Positions 1 through 5,133 of a stretch of 8,562 nt of DNA are shown in pieces. Position 1 is the stretch's first letter. Every line of letters starts with the position of its first letter. A model generated the notes under the pieces. That model saw only the letters and a list, made by a program, of their open reading frames with translations, was not told where the DNA came from and searched no databases. Source of the stretch: an uncultured Methanosarcinales archaeon (lineage in GTDB: Archaea; Halobacteriota; Methanosarcinia; Methanotrichales; Methanotrichaceae); the NCBI GenBank assembly GCA_937864385.1, contig CALMJN010000010.1, positions 1-8,562 of the forward strand, written 5' to 3'. A program made the translations under genes and the position numbers.

Positions 1-1
1 T

Positions 2-115
2 GGAGGGATCGGAGGCGAGGAGGATCTGGAGGCACTAGAAGATATGGGATTTGCCGGTGCCCTGCTGGCTACGGCGGTGCACAATGGCCGGATACCCTTA
101 TCCAAAATCCGATAA
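2..115 (+). CDS. HisA/HisF-related TIM-barrel protein, C-terminal fragment
   Basis: Only the last 37 codons are inside the window, ending at TAA 113-115; the start lies upstream. The fragment opens with GGIGGEEDLEALEDMGFAGA and continues with LLATAVHNGRIP. This is the end of a (beta/alpha)8 barrel of the HisA/HisF type: a GGI/GGV phosphate-binding turn, a helix with acidic residues, then a G-x-L-x-A-T-A strand carrying the second phosphate site. The A-V-H-N-G-R-I ending resembles the archaeal 'hisA/hisF family' relatives more than HisA of histidine biosynthesis, so I do not assign an enzymatic step. It converges on surE, with 54 bp between the two stop codons. The fold is fairly certain; the exact role is not. 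Confidence 0.72.
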   Translation, partial: GGIGGEEDLEALEDMGFAGALLATAVHNGRIPLSKIR

Positions 116-169
116 GACTTGGATCAGGGTTGAAGAAGACCAATGAAGTATGCAGGAATGCTGCAGGGG

Positions 170-955
170 CTAAAACAGCTCTTCCATCTCTTTCAGGTCG
201 ATTTTGGCCGTGGAGTCCAGGGAGAGCGGCGTCAGGGATATCTTCTGATCCTGATAGAGGGTCTGGACATCGGTGCCCTCCTCGTCGCAGCAGATCAGCT
301 CACCGTCTATCCAGTAGTAAGGCCTGCCCCGGGGATCGAATCGCTCCTGGACTGCGGTCTTGAAGATCTTTCTGGCCAGCCTGGTGACCACTATCTCCGT
401 CTCTTCCGTGGCCTCCGCCGGAACATTTAGATTGAGCACATCCACGCCCTCCGGCATGCCCCGAGAGAGAACCCTGCTTGCCACCCGGTGCAGCACCCTC
501 TCCGCCACTTCAAAGCTGTGCTTGGCCCCGTGGTGCATATCGAACTTGTCTCCCTGGTCCACGGCCTGGATGGATGCGGCTATGGCAGGAATGCCGTAGC
601 TTGCCGCCTCCAGCGCCGCTCCTATGGTCCCGCTGGTGGTGACGGTATCAGTGCTGATATTCTCGCCCACGTTTATGCCCGAGACGCAGAGGTCGGGCAT
701 CTGCTTCATGATGGCGAAGATGCCTATGATAACCGAGTCTACCGGCGTCCCGGTTACGGCATAGGCTCTAAAGCCGTTGAGGTTGACCTCTGCATAACGT
801 AGCGGCTCAAAGACGGATATGGACCGGCCCACCCCGCTCTTCTGTCCGGCGGGAGCGGCAACCACCACCTCACCCAAATCTGCCACGCTTCTGGCCGCTG
901 CCTGCAAGCCCGGAGCATAGACGCCGTCGTCATTGCTCACCAGTATGCGATGCAT
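170..955 (-). CDS. surE: 5'/3'-nucleotidase SurE
   Basis: A 261-residue protein, the usual length for SurE, a metal-dependent cytoplasmic phosphatase that removes phosphate from nucleoside monophosphates (and, in some members, short polyphosphate). The family signature is intact: SNDDG at residues 7-11 supplies the Asp pair (D9, D10), S40 lies in the AP-x-x-x-x-SG segment, and SGIN at 92-95 supplies N95. These correspond to the four metal ligands known in the SurE family. VTGTPVDSV (67-75) and TSGTIGAALEA are also typical family blocks. The ATG is preceded on the minus strand by GAGGA with 7 nt spacing. It lies downstream of the Nbp35/Mrp gene but is separated by 92 bp containing a terminator-like hairpin and its own TATA-like box, so it is probably transcribed independently. 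No truncation or odd residues are seen. Identification is very secure; the preferred substrate cannot be read from sequence. Confidence 0.96.
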   Translation of the reverse strand: MHRILVSNDDGVYAPGLQAAARSVADLGEVVVAAPAGQKSGVGRSISVFEPLRYAEVNLNGFRAYAVTGTPVDSVIIGIFAIMKQMPDLCVSGINVGENISTDTVTTSGTIGAALEAASYGIPAIAASIQAVDQGDKFDMHHGAKHSFEVAERVLHRVASRVLSRGMPEGVDVLNLNVPAEATEETEIVVTRLARKIFKTAVQERFDPRGRPYYWIDGELICCDEEGTDVQTLYQDQKISLTPLSLDSTAKIDLKEMEELF

Positions 956-977
956 GGATAATGTCCTCTATAGCTTT

Positions 978-987
978 AATTATAAAA
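978..987 (-). promoter_or_regulatory. TATA-like box upstream of surE
   Basis: On the minus strand this reads TTTTATAATT, a good match to an archaeal TATA box. Its centre lies about 27 nt before the surE ATG, the spacing expected when transcription starts at or next to the initiation codon. That conflicts with the GAGGA ribosome binding site at 967-963, which would then lie upstream of the mRNA start. Either the true start site is further upstream, driven by another element, or the transcript is leaderless. Confidence 0.45.
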
Positions 988-1012
988 CATCTGCCTTCCG
1001 GATAATGCCGCC

Positions 1013-1034
1013 AAAAAGCAGGAAAAGATCCTGC
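1013..1034 (-). terminator. Hairpin plus U-tract terminator after the Nbp35/Mrp gene
   Basis: Read on the minus strand, GCAGGA (1034-1029) pairs perfectly with TCCTGC (1023-1018) around a 5-nt loop, followed directly by five T (1017-1013). It starts 13 nt after the ATPase stop codon. Archaeal termination depends mainly on the U tract, so the hairpin may be accessory. This would separate the ATPase transcript from surE. Confidence 0.5.
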
Positions 1035-1047
1035 GTCAGCCTGCATC

Positions 1048-1908
1048 TCAGCGGAACATCTCAATAAGCCGCTCTACGATCTGATTGAAGCTTGCCGCCG
1101 CACTGGCCTGGCTCTGGACAAATGTTTTTCCGCTGTCTCCCAGGGCGCAGACCGATGGGTCCATGGGAACAGCTCCCAGGAATCTCTCCTCCATCTCCCG
1201 GGCCATCCTCTCGCCGCCTCCCGCGCCAAAGATGCTTATGCTCTCGCCGCAATGGGGGCAGATCAGCCCGGACATATTCTCCACAATTCCCAAAACGGGA
1301 ATCTTCATGGCCCGGACCATGTTCACCGCCTTGCGGCTGTCCAGCAATGCCACCTCCTGGGGGGTGGTGACAATTATCGCCCCGGCCAGCTCCGGGATGA
1401 GCTGGACCACAGAGAGGGGCTCGTCGGAGGTTCCCGGCGGCAGATCTATAAGCAAAAAGTCCAGGTCTCCCCAGTCCACATCCTGGATGAACTGCTTGAT
1501 GGCGGCCATCTTCATAGGGCCCCGCCAGACCACCGGCGAGTCCCGGCTGGAGAGGAGGAAGGCCATGGAGGCGGCCCTGATCCCATCCGCCTCGACAGGC
1601 AGAATCCCATCCTGTCCCTGCATCAGCCGGCCCTCTTCAATCCCCAGTAGCTTTGCAATGTCCGGGCCGGTTATATCGGCATCAAGAATGCCCACCTTAA
1701 AGCCCTTCATCTGCAGGGCCCGGGCCAGGTTGACTGTGACTGTGCTCTTTCCCACTCCCCCTTTGCCGCTGGCTATGATGATCTTGTGCTTGACCCTGGC
1801 CATGCGATCTACTTTATGATCGCATTCTCTTCCCGCTCTGACATCCTTTTCATCTTTGCAAGAGCCCTTCTGGGCGCATGAATCGCATTCGCTGCTCTTT
1901 TCCGTCAT
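1048..1908 (-). CDS. Nbp35/Mrp (ApbC)-family P-loop ATPase, Fe-S cluster carrier
   Basis: A SIMIBI-class ATPase of the Mrp/Nbp35/ApbC family, which binds a labile [4Fe-4S] cluster at a dimer interface and passes it to cytoplasmic apoproteins. With the start at 1908 it has 286 residues. The deviant Walker A motif GKGGVGKS is at 48-55, followed by LDADITGPD and LLIDLPPGTSDEPL. The cluster-binding CPHC is at 217-220. An N-terminal cysteine region (C8-x2-C11-x5-C17, then C29) resembles the extra N-terminal cluster site of Nbp35, which short Mrp proteins lack. Start choice: in-frame starts exist at 1938 (TTG), 1917 (ATG) and 1908 (ATG). The last has ATTGGA about 9 nt upstream and gives the family-like beginning MTEKSSEC; the TTG would fall close to or before the likely transcription start. 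Radical SAM and other Fe-S enzymes are plausible clients, including the gene just upstream, but that is inference. Confidence 0.93.
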   Translation of the reverse strand: MTEKSSECDSCAQKGSCKDEKDVRAGRECDHKVDRMARVKHKIIIASGKGGVGKSTVTVNLARALQMKGFKVGILDADITGPDIAKLLGIEEGRLMQGQDGILPVEADGIRAASMAFLLSSRDSPVVWRGPMKMAAIKQFIQDVDWGDLDFLLIDLPPGTSDEPLSVVQLIPELAGAIIVTTPQEVALLDSRKAVNMVRAMKIPVLGIVENMSGLICPHCGESISIFGAGGGERMAREMEERFLGAVPMDPSVCALGDSGKTFVQSQASAAASFNQIVERLIEMFR

Positions 1909-1944
1909 GAATTTCATTCCAATGGATTTTAGATGCAATCAGAC

Positions 1945-1954
1945 TCGTTTAAAG
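1945..1954 (-). promoter_or_regulatory. Possible TATA box for the Nbp35/Mrp gene
   Basis: On the minus strand this reads GCTTTAAACG. Its spacing predicts a transcription start near 1923-1925, giving a short leader that includes ATTGGA (1923-1918) before the ATG at 1908. The match to the consensus is modest, and the whole gap 1909-1991 is AT-rich, so other placements are possible. Confidence 0.3.
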
Positions 1955-1991
1955 CGATTTGCATAACAATGGTTAAAAGCGAGATTATTTA

Positions 1992-2882
1992 TTAGTTTGC
2001 ATGAAAATATAGATTGCCCTGATAGAGCTTTCTTGATATCGACCCGTCCTTCTCCAGAATCTTGCAGTACTTGATGGCATCATTTCCGGCCAGATCCAGA
2101 TGAAGGCCGATCTCCTGCAGGGTCAGCTCTTTCTCGGACAAGAGTTTGAGCATCCTCTCCTTAATGGCTATAGGAACGCTCCAGTCCCAGTCCGGTATCA
2201 GCTCGGCTCCGGGAAAGATCTCCAGCATCCTATGCATCTCCTCCTGGCTCAGTGGCTCTACCGGTTCGGCGGGAGTGCGAACCACGGTGTTTAGCTGAAT
2301 CCGGTCCGGATCGATGGCCTCTGCCGCTCTGGCAATCCTCTCCGCCTCATGATCGTTGATGTCCTCAACCAGCATCACCTCCAGCCAGATCTCTCCGGAA
2401 TACTCCCTGCGAAAGTCCTTGAGGCCCTGGATCATCTCTTCCGCAAAAAGGCCTCTTGCCGGGCGGTTGATGGCTATAAATGCCTCCTGGCTGACGGCGT
2501 CCAATGAAGGCAAAACCACATCCGCAGCCGCCACCTCCTTTCTCACTGCCGGGCTGGTGAGAAGGGTGCTGTTGGTGATCACCGCCACGGGCGAGTCCAC
2601 TATCTGCTTGGCCCGGCTGACCACCTCTCCCAGATCCAGGCTCAGGGTCGGCTCGCCTGATCCGGCAAAGGTAAGATAATCAAAGGGCTCATCCCGCCGC
2701 CGCTCTATCTCCCTTACAACCTTATCCCGGGGCACGAATCGATCTCGGCAAGAAGTGAGGCAGGCGGTTCTGCCCAACTCGCAGTAGACGCAATCCAGGT
2801 TGCAGGTCTTGAATTGGAGCAGGTCAACGCCCATGGAAAGGCCCAGGCGACGGGAGAGCACCGGCCCGAATAGATATCCCAT
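1992..2882 (-). CDS. Radical SAM protein, Tyw1-like (COG0731-type), with C-terminal helical domain
   Basis: A 296-residue radical S-adenosylmethionine protein. The cluster motif C27-x3-C31-x2-C34 (CNLDCVYC) would hold the [4Fe-4S] that cleaves SAM, and GSGEPTLS at 74-81 is the SAM-binding GGEP-type motif. The opening GPVLSRRLGLSMGVD is characteristic of a group of archaeal and bacterial proteins usually placed with wyosine-synthase-like radical SAM enzymes; it lacks the flavodoxin part and other features of true Tyw1, so the substrate is unknown. Residues from about 246 to the end look like a small winged-helix-like tail (LTLQEIGLHLDLAGNDAIKY, then KILEKDGSI). C41 and C45 follow closely after the cluster motif and are unusual. 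The ATG has TTAGGATT immediately upstream. The gene sits between the M24 peptidase and the Nbp35/Mrp ATPase, with 109 bp between its stop and the TTG-independent ATPase start region reduced to an AT-rich spacer of 83 bp. Confidence 0.88.
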   Translation of the reverse strand: MGYLFGPVLSRRLGLSMGVDLLQFKTCNLDCVYCELGRTACLTSCRDRFVPRDKVVREIERRRDEPFDYLTFAGSGEPTLSLDLGEVVSRAKQIVDSPVAVITNSTLLTSPAVRKEVAAADVVLPSLDAVSQEAFIAINRPARGLFAEEMIQGLKDFRREYSGEIWLEVMLVEDINDHEAERIARAAEAIDPDRIQLNTVVRTPAEPVEPLSQEEMHRMLEIFPGAELIPDWDWSVPIAIKERMLKLLSEKELTLQEIGLHLDLAGNDAIKYCKILEKDGSISRKLYQGNLYFHAN

Positions 2883-2910
2883 AATCCTAATCGATCTTGC
2901 CCCTATTCTT

Positions 2911-2942
2911 ACTATTTATCTTTTCCATCTATCTTTTCCATC
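2911..2942 (-). promoter_or_regulatory. TATA-like box with adjoining 13-bp tandem repeat upstream of the radical SAM gene
   Basis: On the minus strand a 12-nt word GATGGAAAAGAT occurs twice at a 13-bp period (2942-2931 and 2929-2918) and runs straight into GATAAATAGT (2920-2911), a TATA-like element about 30 nt before the ATG at 2882. The purine-rich repeat occupies the place where a BRE or an upstream regulator site would lie. The repeat is seen directly; its role is inferred. Confidence 0.4.
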
Positions 2943-2962
2943 GGGAGACCGGACGACTTAAA

Positions 2963-2993
2963 TCCCGGAGGGCTGCTGTCCGGCTATCCGGGA
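2963..2993 (-). terminator. Inverted repeat after the M24 peptidase, possible terminator
   Basis: TCCCGGA (2963-2969) and TCCGGGA (2987-2993) form a perfect 7-bp stem around a 17-nt loop, 36 nt past the peptidase stop codon. On the minus strand it is followed only by TTTAAG, so there is no strong U tract. It may be a weak terminator or mRNA-stabilising hairpin. Confidence 0.28.
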
Positions 2994-3029
2994 AGGCATT
3001 GTCTGACGGTTCTACTTCTTGCAGGCCAG

Positions 3030-4214
3030 TCATACCCTCCAGATCTCCCTGGGAAGGCGGGTCAGACTCTCCGCTCCTCCTGACCGAATCAGGTAGGTGT
3101 CTTCTACTCCCACCACACCCTTTCCGGGATAGATCATCTTGGGCTCCACGGCTATAATCATGTTCTCCTTGATCTTTTGGTCCAGGGGGCCGATGACGGG
3201 ATACTCATCGATCTCCAGGCCCAAGCCGTGGCCCACAAAGCCCGCTTTTCTTCCCTTCGGCCCGCCCAGATGCTCGCCATAGCCCAGCCTCTCCCCCTCG
3301 GCCTCGCTGAGGTTCCAGGTATCCCGGCAGAGCCTGCCCGGATTTAGCTCAAGGGCAACGGCCTCCTCAATCTGCAGGGCAGCCTGGTGGGCCTGCTCCA
3401 TCTCCGGCGGGGGGCTTCCCAGACAGAATATGCGGGTCTCGTCGGCAGTATAGCCGTTATAGCATCCGGCATAGTCCACCAGAACCGGCTGGCCTCGCCT
3501 GATGCGAGCGAATCCCGGGCCCTGGGGCAGGAACAGGGACATGCCCTTTCCGCCTGTGGGCGAGGATACATAGCTGGGATAGGCGGCGCTCTCCCCGGCC
3601 ATGAGATGGCCCATGGGAAGGCTGTGGTTGAACCTTCTGAATGCCACCCTTCCCGGATGGCCGGAGAGCCTCAGGCTCTTCTCCACCTCAGCAGCCAGAT
3701 CGATCTCTCGCATGCCTTCCCTGAGGTGATCGGCCACGCATGCGATTGCTGCATCCAGATTCTCTGCCGCCCGGCGGACGAGATCTATCTCATATTCCGA
3801 CTTGACCGATCGAATGTGCTTGATCTCCTCAGAGATGTCCGATATAGCCACATCCTCTCCCAGGGATCCCGCCAGCCGGAGGCAATAGCTGTGAGGCAGT
3901 ATATCCAGCTCCAGGCCGATCTTGTCTCCCGAGGAGATGCCAAGGTCCTTTCCCAGGGACCGAAGGCTCTTCTGGGGCCGGGGCGACATGGCGGCCTCCT
4001 CAGCGGCCCGCTCCAGGCTCTTTCTGATCATCAGTGTGGGCTGGCCGTCCCGGGGAATGTAGATCAGCCCCTCCTGAGCTGTGCCCGAGAAATAGCCCAG
4101 ATTTATGGATCCCAGGATGATGGCTCCGGTCAGATCGCCCAAATTCTCCTGTAGCCTCTTGATCCTGGGCTCGATCTCCCCGCGGGGTGTCAAGATGTAA
4201 TTGCTCTCTTTCAT
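3030..4214 (-). CDS. M24-family metallopeptidase (Xaa-Pro dipeptidase/aminopeptidase-like)
   Basis: A 394-residue protein of the creatinase/aminopeptidase P family, which removes N-terminal residues before proline or splits Xaa-Pro dipeptides in the cytoplasm. It has the usual two parts: an N-terminal creatinase-like domain (about 15-130) and a C-terminal pita-bread catalytic domain (about 140-390). All five dinuclear-metal ligands of the family can be placed: D247 (LVDYAG), D258 (YTADETR), H329 (GHGLGLEIDEYP), E357 (AVEPKM) and E371 (GVEDTY). H203 in GHLMAG and the IRSVKSEYEID segment (134-144) are also typical. It is therefore likely to be active. The ATG overlaps the stop of the HD-domain gene by 4 bp (ATGA), and GAGGAGA lies 8 nt upstream inside that gene, indicating translational coupling. 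Whether it acts as a dipeptidase, an aminopeptidase or on another substrate cannot be told from sequence. Confidence 0.92.
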   Translation of the reverse strand: MKESNYILTPRGEIEPRIKRLQENLGDLTGAIILGSINLGYFSGTAQEGLIYIPRDGQPTLMIRKSLERAAEEAAMSPRPQKSLRSLGKDLGISSGDKIGLELDILPHSYCLRLAGSLGEDVAISDISEEIKHIRSVKSEYEIDLVRRAAENLDAAIACVADHLREGMREIDLAAEVEKSLRLSGHPGRVAFRRFNHSLPMGHLMAGESAAYPSYVSSPTGGKGMSLFLPQGPGFARIRRGQPVLVDYAGCYNGYTADETRIFCLGSPPPEMEQAHQAALQIEEAVALELNPGRLCRDTWNLSEAEGERLGYGEHLGGPKGRKAGFVGHGLGLEIDEYPVIGPLDQKIKENMIIAVEPKMIYPGKGVVGVEDTYLIRSGGAESLTRLPREIWRV

Positions 4215-4852
4215 ACTCCGATCTCCTCTTCCAGGTCCTGAAGATACTGCTCTAGCACCCTGGCCCTCTTTGCGGCAAGTCTCTTTGCGGCAGAGGTATG
4301 CATGCCCTCTTCCAGCTTGAGGAGCTTTCTATAAAAGTGGTCCAGATTCCATCTTTTATCGTCCGGATCTCTATCCCGGCAGAAGGGATCCTGAAGATGG
4401 TACATCTCTCTTCCCATAGCTCCGCCGGTGACAAAGAGGCGGGCGATGCCTATGGCCCCCATGGCATCCAGCCGGTCGGCATCCTGGAGGATCCTGGCCT
4501 CCAAAGTGGCTGGGAGAATTCCCCGGGAGAAGCTGTGCACCTCTACGGCATAGAGCACCTTCTCTATTCTATCCCGGGCCATTCCCTTGCCCTGCAGGAA
4601 GGAGCGCGCCGCGCTCGCTGAAGCCTGGCCGGACGGCTCTTTCCCTGATTTAAGCCCTTTTTTGGATTCCAGGTCATGAAGCAGAGCGGCCGGCAGCAGC
4701 ACCCTCATGTCCGCCTTCTCCTCCTGGCCGATCTTCCGGGCCAATTTGCAGACCCTCAGGATGTGGCTGAAATCATGGGCAGGATCAGCTTTGCGGTAGA
4801 GGGAGCTGATCTCATCCAGCCAGGAGCCCGGATCAAAGTCGTCAGAGGCCAT
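4211..4852 (-). CDS. HD-domain phosphohydrolase (YedJ-like)
   Basis: A 213-residue HD-superfamily protein, the usual length of single-domain HD hydrolases. Metal-binding residues follow the expected order: H30 in AHDFSHILRV, the H59-D60 doublet in AALLHDLESK, H106 in EVHSFSRG, and the DADRLDAMGAIGIAR block from 124. The last block and the following FCRDRDPDDKRWNLDHFYRKLL region resemble the YedJ/YpgQ type of predicted nucleotide or phosphate-ester hydrolase; the substrate is unknown. The start is well fixed: upstream in frame there is no ATG, GTG or TTG before a TGA. No Shine-Dalgarno precedes it (the bases are AATCCTCTCCCG), and a TATA-like box lies about 28 nt upstream, so the mRNA may be leaderless. 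It is the first gene of a two-gene unit with the M24 peptidase, whose start codon overlaps its stop. The C-terminus is Glu/Lys-rich and probably helical. Confidence 0.88.
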   Translation of the reverse strand: MASDDFDPGSWLDEISSLYRKADPAHDFSHILRVCKLARKIGQEEKADMRVLLPAALLHDLESKKGLKSGKEPSGQASASAARSFLQGKGMARDRIEKVLYAVEVHSFSRGILPATLEARILQDADRLDAMGAIGIARLFVTGGAMGREMYHLQDPFCRDRDPDDKRWNLDHFYRKLLKLEEGMHTSAAKRLAAKRARVLEQYLQDLEEEIGV

Positions 4853-4875
4853 CGGGAGAGGATTGCAGCTCTGGA

Positions 4876-4885
4876 GATAAATAGT
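4876..4885 (-). promoter_or_regulatory. TATA-like box for the HD/M24 unit, leaderless spacing
   Basis: On the minus strand this reads ACTATTTATC. Its centre is about 28 nt before the only possible start codon of the HD gene (4852), and no ribosome binding site lies between. The spacing fits a leaderless transcript. The match to the TATA consensus is moderate. Confidence 0.38.
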
Positions 4886-4987
4886 CTGGCCAGGATTATG
4901 GCAATGTCAGCTTCAAAGGATGTAGGTGCTGATGATGTCATCGATCAGACAGTCTAAAACTCTCATATGATACCATGCCTGGTGGGA

Positions 4988-5017
4988 ATTCTTCATTCTG
5001 TAGGCTTATTGAAGAAT
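4988..5017. repeat. Inverted repeat in the divergent intergenic region
   Basis: ATTCTTCA (4988-4995) and TGAAGAAT (5010-5017) form a perfect 8-bp dyad with a 14-nt spacer. It lies between the divergently transcribed HD gene and the large surface-protein gene. The half-site spacing (22 bp centre to centre, about two helical turns) would suit a dimeric regulator. There is no U tract, so it is not a convincing terminator. The rest of 4853-5133 is AT-rich with no convincing gene. Confidence 0.3.
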
Positions 5018-5070
5018 GCTAAATCCTTCTCAGAGGAAAGCAATGCACATACTGGCTAGAAGGTTGATTA

Positions 5071-5133
5071 ATTTTAATATGTGGCCATATAGAAAAGACT
5101 TAAATGTATTACGCTAAGATACTATAAAGTGAG
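5071..5133 (+). promoter_or_regulatory. AT-rich promoter region and weak ribosome binding site of the surface-protein gene
   Basis: Several TATA-like words precede the start: TTTTAATAT (5072-5080), CATATAGAAA (5086-5095) and ACTATAAAG (5121-5129). The first two give leaders of roughly 15-35 nt; the third is too close to drive the ATG at 5134. GTGA at 5129-5132, a partial match to the archaeal GGTGA site, lies 4 nt before the second ATG (5137). Which element is used cannot be decided by eye. Confidence 0.35.

Noticed and set aside
151..165. Small hairpin (TGCAG, 5-nt loop, CTGCA) between the convergent genes
   Set aside because: The stem is only 5 bp with no U tract on either strand; too weak to call a terminator.
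631..664. Reading the NosD-like part as a nitrous-oxide reductase maturation protein
   Set aside because: That name comes from the fold family only; no other nos genes are present, and the context is a secreted repeat protein. (The positions given are residues of the surface protein.)
1085..1819. A 244-codon plus-strand open frame
   Set aside because: It lies wholly antisense to the Nbp35/Mrp ATPase gene, whose motifs are complete; the translation is low-quality, Ser/Pro/Arg-rich, with no recognisable domain.
1909..1938. TTG start giving a 10-residue longer Nbp35/Mrp protein
   Set aside because: No ribosome binding site precedes it, the added residues do not look family-like, and it may lie upstream of the transcription start.
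3387..4154. A 255-codon plus-strand open frame
   Set aside because: It is antisense to the M24 peptidase, which has all five metal ligands; high GC keeps the opposite strand open.
4676..4957. A 93-codon plus-strand open frame reaching into the intergenic region
   Set aside because: Most of it is antisense to the HD gene; there is no ribosome binding site and no recognisable motif.
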